The notes under the pieces: generated by a model
What the model saw: only the letters and a program-made list of their open reading frames with translations
Told to the model about the DNA's origin: nothing
Database searches by the model: none
Position numbers and translations under genes: made by a program
Shown: piece by piece, positions 31,382 through 39,662 of the stretch
Layout of the letters: each line of letters starts with the position of its first letter
Position numbering within the stretch: position 1 is the first letter of the stretch
IMG/VR virus record: IMGVR_UViG_3300033571_020201
Coordinates: 1 to 55,214 of that record
Source of the DNA: a virus
DNA: 55,214 bases
Direction: 5' to 3' (one strand)

Positions 31382-32149
31382 ATGATTGATATTGATAACG
31401 AGTTTCTGCTTTTTGCTGGTCAAGATAACATACCTGAAATCTTTTATACTATTGAAGGTGAAGGAGAGTTTGTAGGGCACCCATCAGTATTCTTTAGATT
31501 CTTCGGCTGCAATCTTACTTGCAAAGGCTTCGCATCTGTTGACTCGCCGCATGGTTGCGATTCGTATGTTTCGTGGTCCATAAAAAATAAACTGAGTTTT
31601 AGAGAAACATTTGACATTATCGAGAGAGAAAAGTTTGTAGATAAACTACGTGAAGGTGCAATAATGAAGCTCACCGGTGGTGAGCCGTTAGTAAGACAAA
31701 AGCAGCTCTTAAAATTCATTTACGCATTCCAAGAGCGTTACGACTTCCTTCCTCGTATTGATTTTGAAACTAACGCAACACTTATGCCTGATGAAGAATG
31801 GTTGGAGTTGTGTGCAACGTTTACTACTTCACCTAAGCTAACCACTAATGGTGATCCTGGAGAGAAGACATATAAACCTGAAGTTCTCAAATGGCATGTA
31901 GCTAATGGATCAGGATTCAAATTTGTTATCTCGAGATCTGAAGATATTGATGAGATCTGGCGTAAGTATGTTAATGATCAAGAAGGTATCAATGTACCTC
32001 TCGATAGAATTTGGTTTATGCCTTGCTGTGGATCACGACAAGAGCATATCGATCTCGCTCCAGCAGTTGCTGAGTATGCTAAAGCAATGCATGTTAAATT
32101 TAGTCCGAGATTACATTTGCTAGTCTGGGATAAAGCTTTAAAAGTTTAA
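31382..32149 (+). CDS. queE: 7-carboxy-7-deazaguanine synthase QueE (radical SAM)
   Basis: 255 residues. It rearranges 6-carboxytetrahydropterin to 7-carboxy-7-deazaguanine using a 4Fe-4S cluster and SAM. Cys43, Cys47 and Cys59 form a CX3CX11C cluster motif, a lengthened form of the usual radical SAM motif that also occurs in some QueE. IEGEGEFVGHPSVFFRFFGC precedes it; MKLTGGEPLVR (the GGEP motif) and TSPKLT follow as in QueE. It has its own early promoter and is followed closely by a ferritin-like gene. Confidence 0.9.
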   Translation: MIDIDNEFLLFAGQDNIPEIFYTIEGEGEFVGHPSVFFRFFGCNLTCKGFASVDSPHGCDSYVSWSIKNKLSFRETFDIIEREKFVDKLREGAIMKLTGGEPLVRQKQLLKFIYAFQERYDFLPRIDFETNATLMPDEEWLELCATFTTSPKLTTNGDPGEKTYKPEVLKWHVANGSGFKFVISRSEDIDEIWRKYVNDQEGINVPLDRIWFMPCCGSRQEHIDLAPAVAEYAKAMHVKFSPRLHLLVWDKALKV

Positions 32150-32153
32150 TACT

Positions 32154-32519
32154 ATGAAATTGACAGTAATATTAGGTACACTCAATCAGATTAAAACTGA
32201 TCACTGGCAAACCAAATCACATGCTGAACATACAGCTCTCGGAGACGCTTATGAGGCACTTGATGGTCTATTTGATAAGTTCGTTGAACTTGTTTATGGA
32301 CGTCAAGGCATCCCAGCTCTACAGAATAATACAGGTTCTGTATACAAAGCTAGTTTCGAACCATATAAGGATGATGTGCTCAAACGATACGTCTCGCTCA
32401 TGAAAGAAGTTATGGAACATCTTTATGACGTGGCAGGAGATGCTGGCGATCTTAAAAATGTGGCAGATGAAATCGAAGGTGAGTTCAATCATTTACTTTA
32501 TAAGCTCCAACAAAAATAA
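32154..32519 (+). CDS. Ferritin-like helical protein (DUF5856/Dps-like)
   Basis: 121 residues, all-helical. The segment TDHWQTKSHAEHTALGDAYEALDGLFDKFVE has His and Glu spacing like Dps/ferritin-like iron sites (H-W ... H ... D/E ... D ... E). It lies 4 bases after queE. A role in iron handling for the iron-sulfur enzyme is only a guess; this family is widespread in phages with unknown function. Confidence 0.55.
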   Translation: MKLTVILGTLNQIKTDHWQTKSHAEHTALGDAYEALDGLFDKFVELVYGRQGIPALQNNTGSVYKASFEPYKDDVLKRYVSLMKEVMEHLYDVAGDAGDLKNVADEIEGEFNHLLYKLQQK

Positions 32520-32540
32520 GGAACTACCTTATAATGAGGC

Positions 32541-33143
32541 GTGAAAAATCATAAAATTTTAGTACTCAATAAATTCTACTTTCCTATTGGTGTCGAAGGT
32601 ATTGAAAAAACCTTCGGTAATATTTTTTCTGGATCAGTAGTACCATTAGACGTCAGTTACGAGACTGACGATCATGGAGATATTTTGTTTGAGAATATCG
32701 AATACTTTGCAGCAGTAAAAGGTGCAGAGGAATGGATTAAACTTCCTATCAGACCATACGACGAATACTTGCAAACTGCAAGAGGTCCTGTTCGAGTTCC
32801 TACTGTAGTAATCTGCGCTAATTACGATAAGATCATCTACAATAAGGTTCAGTTTCCTACTAAATCTAACATCTATAAGAGAGATAACTTCACTTGCGTT
32901 TACACAGGCAAAAAACTATCTAAAGATGAGCTTAGTATCGACCACGTAATACCTAAAAGTAAGGGTGGTAATGATACTTGGGAAAATCTTGTGACGTGTG
33001 ATCGTATGTTAAACTCTAAAAAAGGTAGTTTAACTCTCGCTGAAGCTGGCTTGAAGTTAGCGTACAAGCCATACAAACCTAAAAACGGAATGATCTTCGA
33101 TTCTTTCAAAGAAGAGTGGTCTGCGTTCTTGAAAAATGTATAA
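32541..33143 (+). CDS. HNH endonuclease
   Basis: 200 residues, GTG start. The N-terminal half resembles the domain seen in HNH proteins of cyanobacteria and phages (VLNKFYFPIGVEG). The nuclease core NFTCVYTGKKLSKDELSIDHVIPKSKGGNDTWENLVTCD (about 115-155) has the catalytic DH and the N, but only a partial Cys set. The last 27 residues (ending EEWSAFLKNV) are repeated nearly exactly at the end of the 37046-37324 gene, marking a recombination joint. TATAAT lies 5 bases upstream without a clear -35. Confidence 0.8.
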   Translation: MKNHKILVLNKFYFPIGVEGIEKTFGNIFSGSVVPLDVSYETDDHGDILFENIEYFAAVKGAEEWIKLPIRPYDEYLQTARGPVRVPTVVICANYDKIIYNKVQFPTKSNIYKRDNFTCVYTGKKLSKDELSIDHVIPKSKGGNDTWENLVTCDRMLNSKKGSLTLAEAGLKLAYKPYKPKNGMIFDSFKEEWSAFLKNV

Positions 33144-33175
33144 TGTAGTGTATATATTATACATATGAGAATTGC
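33065..33175 (+). repeat. 111-base direct repeat, copy A
   Basis: It matches 37246-37356 with about six mismatches by eye and no gap. It covers the end of the HNH gene, the spacer and the first codons of the truncated kinase. Confidence 0.85.
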
Positions 33176-33389
33176 GTTTAGTGGAACAGGGAACAGCGGT
33201 AAGACAACACTAGTAAAAAACTTTCTGGCTGTTTGGCCTAACTACAAGCAGCCAGAAAAAACTTATAGAGATCTTCTAAAAGAAGGTCAACTGAAGCATA
33301 GTAAAGATACTATTCCTAACGAAAAGAAGAGGGCTATGATGGAAGATCAATTTAAAGTTTATTATGATAAATGGGAAGCTAATAAGTAA
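33165..33389 (+). pseudogene. Truncated copy of P-loop kinase gene
   Basis: 74 residues. The first 50 match the 243-residue kinase at 37346-38077 (MRIA.SGT...GKTTL.KNFLAVW, EKTYRD.LKE). After KHSKDT the sequence diverges and soon stops. The Walker A is kept but the rest of the fold is lost, so it is probably a remnant left by recombination. Confidence 0.75.
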
Positions 33390-33411
33390 GCATACGCCGG
33401 ACTCATCGAGG

Positions 33412-34005
33412 ATGTTTCATATAGTCATCCCAACATATGGCGGAGGACCCAAGCTAGAAGTTATAGTCAATTGTTTTCTTGCACAAACTTGTCAAGATTA
33501 CCATATATCTATTGTGTCAGATGGTCCAGAGCAAGAGACAGCCAAGCAGCTTGAGAGATATTATGATATAGAAAATTTTTCCTATTACCATTTAGATAAG
33601 AGGTATAACGACTGGGGACATACCCCGAGGGAGTTTGGTATATATCAATCAAATTGCGAGTTTACATTAATGTCTGGGTATGATAACTACTACGTTCCAA
33701 CATTTATAGAGGAGTTTAAAAAAGCTGCAAGGTTTACATCGAATGTAAAATTTATATTTTGTGACATGATACATAACCATGTTATAAATGGATCTTCATA
33801 TAACGGGCATATAGACTCTGTGTTAGAATCTGGGCGTATTGATATAGGAAACTTTGCGACCAATACAGATTTATTAAAACTTGTAGGTTACAAATCTAGA
33901 TCTTACGCAGCTGACTGGGATCTGGTAGAATCTCTCATACCCTACTTGAAGCAACCAGAGAATAACATAATAAAAATACCAAAAACACTATACATACACA
34001 ATTAA
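33412..34005 (+). CDS. Glycosyltransferase family 2
   Basis: About 197 residues, starting MFHIVIPTYGGGPKLEV. The frame is open from 33364, but the ATG at 33412 gives the usual GT2 start. IPTYGG, HISIVSDGPEQET, YYHLDKRYNDWGHTPREFG and MSGYDNYY fit the GT-A fold, although the DxD motif is replaced by YDN. First gene of the glycosylation island. Confidence 0.75.
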   Translation: MFHIVIPTYGGGPKLEVIVNCFLAQTCQDYHISIVSDGPEQETAKQLERYYDIENFSYYHLDKRYNDWGHTPREFGIYQSNCEFTLMSGYDNYYVPTFIEEFKKAARFTSNVKFIFCDMIHNHVINGSSYNGHIDSVLESGRIDIGNFATNTDLLKLVGYKSRSYAADWDLVESLIPYLKQPENNIIKIPKTLYIHN

Positions 34006-34637
34006 TGAAAACAGATATAATAGTTGCGAGATACAATGAAAATGTGGAGTGGCTTAATTCTTTAAACTCAAAAGCACAGATTTTTTTGTATAATAAAGGT
34101 CAACATAGCGATGATAGTATACAGCTGCCAAACATAGGCAGAGAAGCGCATACATATATACATCATATAATTAGTAATTATAATAATTTAAGCGATTATA
34201 ATATTTTTTGTCAAGGTGACCCATTTCCACATTGCGGTAATTTTATAAGCCATGTTAATAGTGTTGTGGATGGAGCTGAGTGTGTAAATGAATTTAAATG
34301 GTTAACTAACGGCCTATATAACACACTAAATAACGGCGGTCCTTATCATACTGTTGACTTGCGAATAGATGAATATCTAAGCAGGATAGGAATGGGACAT
34401 ATAGATGTATCGGGTGTATTTCAATTCGGTCCGGGAGCGCAATTCATCGCAACAGGTGAGTGTCTGCGTAAGAGACCTGTAGAATTTTATATGGGTATAA
34501 TACAAACGTTTGACCTCACTACGTACGATCAGAGATTTAGAGATAGTGATTATATTGAGGGTAGAAGTGTAGAACAATTCTACCATATTGCATGTATTCT
34601 AGAGAGAGTGTGGGAGAAAATTTTAACGGTTTATTAA
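34005..34637 (+). CDS. DUF3431-type glycosyltransferase-like protein
   Basis: 210 residues. DIIVARYNENVEWL, YNKG, LPNIGREAHTYIHHIISNYNNL and NIFCQGDPFPHC are the hallmark segments of DUF3431, linked to cell-surface glycan genes. It shares one base with the previous stop and is probably co-translated with the fusion gene downstream. Confidence 0.75.
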   Translation: MKTDIIVARYNENVEWLNSLNSKAQIFLYNKGQHSDDSIQLPNIGREAHTYIHHIISNYNNLSDYNIFCQGDPFPHCGNFISHVNSVVDGAECVNEFKWLTNGLYNTLNNGGPYHTVDLRIDEYLSRIGMGHIDVSGVFQFGPGAQFIATGECLRKRPVEFYMGIIQTFDLTTYDQRFRDSDYIEGRSVEQFYHIACILERVWEKILTVY

Positions 34638-34645
34638 ATAGATTT

Positions 34646-36460
34646 ATGCGTAAAATAATAGTTACCCCAGCTGGTAGAGAGAGGTATTTGAAAATTCTAC
34701 TAACATATTTACAGAGATATAGAGATGAATTTGATAGGTGGGATATATGGCTCAATACGGTAAATCAGAGTGATATCGATTATATAACAGCCTTAGAATC
34801 TGAATATGACTTTATCAAGATTAAATATCCAAGTGTACAAATAGATGGTAGTTCTTCAGTAGCTATCAGCTCATCAATAGCTAGTTTTTTTGTGGATTAT
34901 ATATCACCTGATGAGGTTTATGTTAGGTTAGATGATGATATTGTTTTTATTGAGAAAGGATCACTTGCGAAATTATTTAATCGGCGTATTGAAGACACGG
35001 AGTCGTTTTTATTGTATGGGAATATAATAAATAATGCGATACTGACACACATCCAACAGCGCGCAGGTAATCTAAAAATAGACTATGGGTGTTCAGGATA
35101 TACATGCATGTGTAATATTGGGTGGAATACACCAGAATTTGCTGTAAATGTTCATAGAGACTTCTTGGATAGCTATGAGAGGGGTAATAATTTTAAAATT
35201 CCTGATTGGATCTTATATGATTTTGAGCGTGTATCAATCAACGTTATATCATGGCGTGGGGATGAGTTTGCTAAATTTGGTGGTGTAGTTGATGTGGATG
35301 AAGAACAGTGGCTATCTGTAAATAAACCAAGGGAGATTGGAAGGTTTAATAGAGTAGTAGGTGATACTCTATTCTCACACTACGCTTTTTATCCTCAGAG
35401 AGAGCTTATGGATTCAACAGATATTCTCAAACAATATGAAGAGCTTGCTAATACAAATAGAATGAAAATTAAGATAGTTGGTAGTGGTCTTTCAGGAGCT
35501 GTGGCAGCATATTTACTCAAAAGTGCAGGTCATTCGGTAAAAATGTTTGAGAGTAGAAATCATATAGGAGGTAATTGTTATGATAGTAACATGTGTGGTA
35601 CGACGGTACATAATTATGGTCCTCATATATTTCATACGGATGATGATGAGGTATTTAAATTGCTATCTAAATTTACTGAATGGGAGGATTTTGAATATAA
35701 GCCAATTGGTAACACTAAATTAGGTCCCATATCACTACCCTATAGTAGGAAGTCCGTTCAACAACTTGGAAGGGAGTTAACACAAGAAGAAATCATTGAA
35801 AATATCTTCGTTGATTATTCTGAAAAACAGTGGGGAACAGATTTTGATAATATTCCAAAATCGATAACAAACAGAATTCCAAAAACCAAAGATAGTGAAG
35901 ATCCAACATGGTTCGAGGGCCAAAAATATCAATGTATACCCAAGGAGGGTTATACTAAGATGTTCGAAAAGATGTTATCGGGTATAGATATTAAGCTCGG
36001 GTGCGGTCGCGATGAATGGAAAGATGGAGACTGTGATCTTGTAATATTCACAGGTAGGGTCGATGAGTTTTACAATTTTAAATTTGGAGAGTTGCCGTAT
36101 AGATCATTAACTTTCACGCACGAGGTAACATCTAAAAAACAAGATGTATGTGTTTATAATGAATGTAATAAGACAAATGACTATACAAGAAAATATGATC
36201 ATAGCTTTTTTACATCTAACCATAAGGGGTTAACGGTTATAACAAAAGAATTTTCTAAAGAATGTGAAGATGGAGATGTTCCATTTTACCCTATTCCGTG
36301 GGGTGATGGTATGAAAATGTATGCAAAATACAAAGAGCTTGCAGATCAGGAAGATGGTGTGTTATTTATAGGTAGGCTTGCTACATATACATATTTGGAT
36401 ATGTGGATGGCTGTTAAGCAAGCAATTTTAAAGTTGAGAAATAAAGGTCTTATACTATAA
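34646..36460 (+). CDS. Glycosyltransferase / UDP-galactopyranose mutase fusion
   Basis: About 604 residues. The frame opens at 34592, but ATG 34646, 8 bases after the previous stop, is preferred. Residues 1-270 are GT-A-like (VTPAGRERYLKILLTYLQRY, DEVYVRLDDDIVFIEKGSLAKLF with a DDD motif near 100). From residue 273 a complete UDP-galactopyranose mutase begins: GSGLSGAVAA (FAD-binding), FESRNHIGGNCYD, YGPHIFHTDDDEVF, YSEKQWG, YQCIPKEGYTKMFEKML, GRLATYTYLDM. The mutase makes UDP-galactofuranose; the attached transferase may use it at once. I know of no phage protein with this order. Confidence 0.85.
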   Translation: MRKIIVTPAGRERYLKILLTYLQRYRDEFDRWDIWLNTVNQSDIDYITALESEYDFIKIKYPSVQIDGSSSVAISSSIASFFVDYISPDEVYVRLDDDIVFIEKGSLAKLFNRRIEDTESFLLYGNIINNAILTHIQQRAGNLKIDYGCSGYTCMCNIGWNTPEFAVNVHRDFLDSYERGNNFKIPDWILYDFERVSINVISWRGDEFAKFGGVVDVDEEQWLSVNKPREIGRFNRVVGDTLFSHYAFYPQRELMDSTDILKQYEELANTNRMKIKIVGSGLSGAVAAYLLKSAGHSVKMFESRNHIGGNCYDSNMCGTTVHNYGPHIFHTDDDEVFKLLSKFTEWEDFEYKPIGNTKLGPISLPYSRKSVQQLGRELTQEEIIENIFVDYSEKQWGTDFDNIPKSITNRIPKTKDSEDPTWFEGQKYQCIPKEGYTKMFEKMLSGIDIKLGCGRDEWKDGDCDLVIFTGRVDEFYNFKFGELPYRSLTFTHEVTSKKQDVCVYNECNKTNDYTRKYDHSFFTSNHKGLTVITKEFSKECEDGDVPFYPIPWGDGMKMYAKYKELADQEDGVLFIGRLATYTYLDMWMAVKQAILKLRNKGLIL

Positions 36461-36461
36461 T
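36434..36461 (+). promoter_or_regulatory. Early/middle promoter for DUF366 copy 1
   Basis: TTGAGA (36434-36439), 16-base spacer, TATAAT (36456-36461), 6 bases to ATG. Confidence 0.55.
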
Positions 36462-36467
36462 ACACTT

Positions 36468-37049
36468 ATGATTATTACTCAGCAAGTATATAATGGTCCG
36501 TTAATTAAGGAAAGATTCGCTTATAGATTCCTTAACAAGAAAGTTAATCCAGTTGGTGACATCGTTGCATTTAGAGCTCCGATGTATGTAAGTGATGACC
36601 TAATCGATCTCGAAGATTCTCTGTCTAAAGATTTTATCTATAGTGAGGATGCTATTAACTTCTGTTGGGAGATTCCTAACCTAGATAAATTCGGCGCGGT
36701 TGCGTTTCAGCGTTGGTTCAATACCAATATTGCGACTATTTTATCTAGATATATCGACAAGCCTATCAATATGAAAGGTGATGACTTGATGGTTCGTGAT
36801 AGTTTTGTTGGTTCAGATAAGGTTGTTAGAGAAGTAGGTAAATGCAGTGTATCTATTACATACTCCAAAGATAATGTAGCTATTGGACATACAGGTATCA
36901 ATATTAGAGCAGGTAAACAAGCGCCAGGCTTTGCATACTCTACCAATCTTAGCGATGAACTTGTTAATCATTTTATGGAAGAAGTAATTGTTACATTCTA
37001 TAAAGAGATTAACGATATCTTCGTCGCAACTTCTAAAGTCATTGTATGA
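36468..37049 (+). CDS. DUF366 family protein, copy 1
   Basis: 193 residues. FRAPMYVSDDLIDLEDSL, MKGDDLMVRD and KCSVSITYSKDNVAIGHTGINI match DUF366, a family of unknown function that, as I recall, is related to the biotin/lipoate ligase fold. It shares the same overall sequence with 43594-44175 (a paralogue), and both are followed with a 4-base overlap by a gp62-like gene. It has its own early promoter. Confidence 0.75.
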   Translation: MIITQQVYNGPLIKERFAYRFLNKKVNPVGDIVAFRAPMYVSDDLIDLEDSLSKDFIYSEDAINFCWEIPNLDKFGAVAFQRWFNTNIATILSRYIDKPINMKGDDLMVRDSFVGSDKVVREVGKCSVSITYSKDNVAIGHTGINIRAGKQAPGFAYSTNLSDELVNHFMEEVIVTFYKEINDIFVATSKVIV

Positions 37050-37324
37050 ATTTCTTCGAAACTCTCAACTTCCTCTTCTACAAGAAGAGGGAGAAGCAGC
37101 TAGATGTAGATATTGAGACTGCTAGTGCGTTCAGTTCATATATGACGAACAGATGGTGGTCTTTTTACGACAAGGATTCAGCCTTATTCACTAATAACGT
37201 TCTCAATAGATTGGCGAGTGTGTTTGATGATAGGTCTGAGCAGTTCAAGCCATACAAACCTAAAAACGGAATGATTTTCGATTCTTTCAAAGAAGAGTGG
37301 TCTGCGTTCTTGAAAAATGTCTAA
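37046..37324 (+). pseudogene. Truncated gp62-like gene fused to the HNH C-terminus
   Basis: 92 residues. Residues 1-66 match the start of the gp62-like protein at 44172-44552 (MNFF, MTNRWWSF.DK, LN...VFDDRS). The final 27 residues are the C-terminal tail of the HNH protein at 32541-33143. The basic segment that follows in the intact copy is missing, so clamp-loader function is unlikely. Confidence 0.75.
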
Positions 37325-37356
37325 TATGGTGTATATATTAGATATATGAGAATTGC
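37246..37356 (+). repeat. 111-base direct repeat, copy B
   Basis: Partner of 33065-33175. It joins the gp62-like remnant to the HNH tail, spacer and start of the intact kinase. Confidence 0.85.
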
Positions 37357-38077
37357 TATATCCGGAACTGCTTGTACAGGTAAGACAACACTTTTAAAAA
37401 ACTTTCTAGCTGTCTGGGATAAGTACACGACGCCAGAGAAGACTTATCGAGATTTTCTCAAAGAAAATAATCTTTCGCATTCATCTGAAACAACAAAAGA
37501 CACTCAGTGGTCTATTCTCAACTTTATGGTTGATGAGATGCAAAAGACTGATAAGGATTCAATGGTGATTTATGATAGGTGTCCTCTCGATAACCTCGCA
37601 TATACTCTATGGGCCTTCGGCAAAGGTATTGATGGTTTTGATAAACAATTTGTAGATAATTGTATCGCGATTACAAAAGAGTCTATGAGACACTTAGATA
37701 TAATCTTTTTGTTGCGATATGACCCATCTATTCCTATTGAAGATGATGGAGTGAGAGATGCAGATAAAGAGTATATTATTGAAATTGATAATATATTCGG
37801 TGCATTGTATGAGCAGTATAGGCAGAATTATGATGCAGATATTTTCTTCCCAGTGAACGATTCACCTGCTCTTATAGATCTACCTACTAGTATACAAGGT
37901 AGAATTGATACAATCGCAGAGTATGTAACTACTGATGGAGGCTTCTATGGTGAAGAAAGTTCAATCTTTGCTCCAGATAAGCTAGACGAACTCGAAGCAC
38001 TTGTTAAACAGCAAGCAGCTGCTCTTCAGCAAGAAAAAGAGGAAAAAGAGTTGTGGAGTAAGTTCGGTCTCAAATAA
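37346..38077 (+). CDS. P-loop kinase/AAA_28-like protein
   Basis: 243 residues. Walker A SGTACTGKTTL at residues 6-16, then VIYDRCPLDNLAYTLWAFG (a DR lid/substrate segment as in nucleotide kinases and NadR-type ATPases) and IIFLLRYDP. The C-terminus is a coiled coil (residues 210-243). A nucleotide or small-molecule kinase is likely; the substrate is unknown. Its truncated relative is at 33165-33389. Confidence 0.7.
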   Translation: MRIAISGTACTGKTTLLKNFLAVWDKYTTPEKTYRDFLKENNLSHSSETTKDTQWSILNFMVDEMQKTDKDSMVIYDRCPLDNLAYTLWAFGKGIDGFDKQFVDNCIAITKESMRHLDIIFLLRYDPSIPIEDDGVRDADKEYIIEIDNIFGALYEQYRQNYDADIFFPVNDSPALIDLPTSIQGRIDTIAEYVTTDGGFYGEESSIFAPDKLDELEALVKQQAAALQQEKEEKELWSKFGLK

Positions 38078-38829
38078 TGAGAGTATTAGTTGTCTGTCCT
38101 ACATATGGTAGACTGCACTACTTAGGTAGAATGCTAGCTGGATTCCTGTCTCAGACGCATCCTAATAAAGAGCTTGTTTTTATTAACGACAATAAAAATG
38201 TTACACTGCAATGCAACTATAGTAATGTACATTGTATCAATCTAGATAAGAGAATTATATTACCTGATAAGCGTAATATAGGAGTTGCGTTTGGGTCATA
38301 TGATATCTATATGCCACATGACGATGATGATATATTCTTACCTAGTCGAATTGCTCACCGTGTTAAAATACACACAACAGAAGGTATTGAATCAACTGTT
38401 GATACAACCGGGTATGTAGTGTATCAAGGGAAGTTTGATAAAAGCAAAAGTATGAGTGTTACGTTTTGCTCATATACACGTGATGCGTTTTTTAAGATTG
38501 GAGGTTATCATCATCATCAAAATATTGGTGATGATCAAGAGTTTTATAATAAGTTGCGCGAAAATCCTAAGCATAAAGTGCTTGATGCAACATATGATGC
38601 TGTTTATAACTATAGTGGGGTAAACTATCATGCAACCTTTGCAAAACAAGAAGATGTTGATGAGATTGCGTATAATCAATTAGTTGATATGGATTTATTA
38701 GGAAAAACGTTTACAATAATACCAGACTATACAGAATACAAAAAGTTTATTGATCTTGAGAGACGATACGCTCAAACAAATGAGCCAGTCGCAGTAAAGT
38801 TTAATAGTGATGGTACAATAATAATATGA
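38077..38829 (+). CDS. Glycosyltransferase family 2
   Basis: 250 residues. VVCPTYGRLHYLGRMLAGFLSQTHPNKELVFINDN is a classic GT2 N-terminus; IYMPHDDDDIFLPSRI holds the metal-binding Asp cluster near residue 88, and FKIGGYHHHQNIGDDQEFYNKL the acceptor-side ED/DD motif. It overlaps both neighbours by a few bases. Confidence 0.85.
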   Translation: MRVLVVCPTYGRLHYLGRMLAGFLSQTHPNKELVFINDNKNVTLQCNYSNVHCINLDKRIILPDKRNIGVAFGSYDIYMPHDDDDIFLPSRIAHRVKIHTTEGIESTVDTTGYVVYQGKFDKSKSMSVTFCSYTRDAFFKIGGYHHHQNIGDDQEFYNKLRENPKHKVLDATYDAVYNYSGVNYHATFAKQEDVDEIAYNQLVDMDLLGKTFTIIPDYTEYKKFIDLERRYAQTNEPVAVKFNSDGTIII

Positions 38830-39662
38830 GCGAGAAAAAAGAAAAGATCGGAGTAGGTATCATTACATGCAACCGTAAGGATTACCTAGTTAATTTGTTA
38901 GAGTCTATAGCTAACCGTAATGACCTCGAGCTCGTCGTTGTTAACGATGGCGACCCTCTCGAAATCCCTGGTTGGAATTATTATGTCATTAATAATGAGA
39001 CTAATCTCGGTGTAGGTAAATCTAAGAATAAAGCAATGCAACACCTTCTTGATAAGGGATGCGATTACATCTTTATTATAGAGGATGATATGATTGTGTT
39101 AGATGATACAATCTTTGAAAAATACATTCAAGCAAGCAAGGTTAGCGGTATACAGCATTTTAACTACGGTCCCGGGTCACCTTTTAACCGTAAGCAGACA
39201 ATCTCGAATTTTGATTTGCACAACAGACACCTGCTCGATCAGCACTCAGAACCTAATCCTAAGTTAGTTATAGAATACGGTAACGATATAAAAGTCTCAT
39301 TATTTGAGCATACTGTTGCTATGTTTAGTTTCTTTACTCGTAAGGTCTTAGAAGAAGTCGGCTTAATTGACGAAAATTATTATAACGCTTGGGAACATGT
39401 AGACCATACATATTGCATTATAAAGGCTGGTTACCATCCACCGTTTTGGTGGTTTGCAGACATTTATGAAAGTCACAAGTATCTTACTGAAGCACCAGGA
39501 GCTATAGATAATTCATCTATAGCGAACAAGACCGAACAGTGGGAGAAGAATGTATATGGTGGTAGAGAGATTTATAAACAGAAACACGGTCACTATCCGA
39601 ATGAGCCGCCATATGTAACTAAAGATCAAGTTATACAAAAATTAAAAGACATAAGAAAGTGA
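38826..39662 (+). CDS. Glycosyltransferase family 2
   Basis: 278 residues. GIITCNRKDYLVNLLESI, LVVVNDG, YIFIIEDDMIVLDDTIFEKY (EDD motif near 87) and LIDENYYNAWEHVDHTYCIIKAGY are characteristic. It overlaps the previous gene by 4 bases and the next by 4 bases through GTGA. Confidence 0.85.
   Translation: MSEKKEKIGVGIITCNRKDYLVNLLESIANRNDLELVVVNDGDPLEIPGWNYYVINNETNLGVGKSKNKAMQHLLDKGCDYIFIIEDDMIVLDDTIFEKYIQASKVSGIQHFNYGPGSPFNRKQTISNFDLHNRHLLDQHSEPNPKLVIEYGNDIKVSLFEHTVAMFSFFTRKVLEEVGLIDENYYNAWEHVDHTYCIIKAGYHPPFWWFADIYESHKYLTEAPGAIDNSSIANKTEQWEKNVYGGREIYKQKHGHYPNEPPYVTKDQVIQKLKDIRK

Noticed and set aside
32154-32519. QueD, from its position after queE
   Set aside because: It is all-helical and ferritin-like; the real QueD-like protein is at 28521-29159.
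32508-32535. Early promoter for the HNH gene
   Set aside because: TATAAT is present 5 bases before the GTG, but the -35 position reads CAACAA, so it does not meet the pattern.
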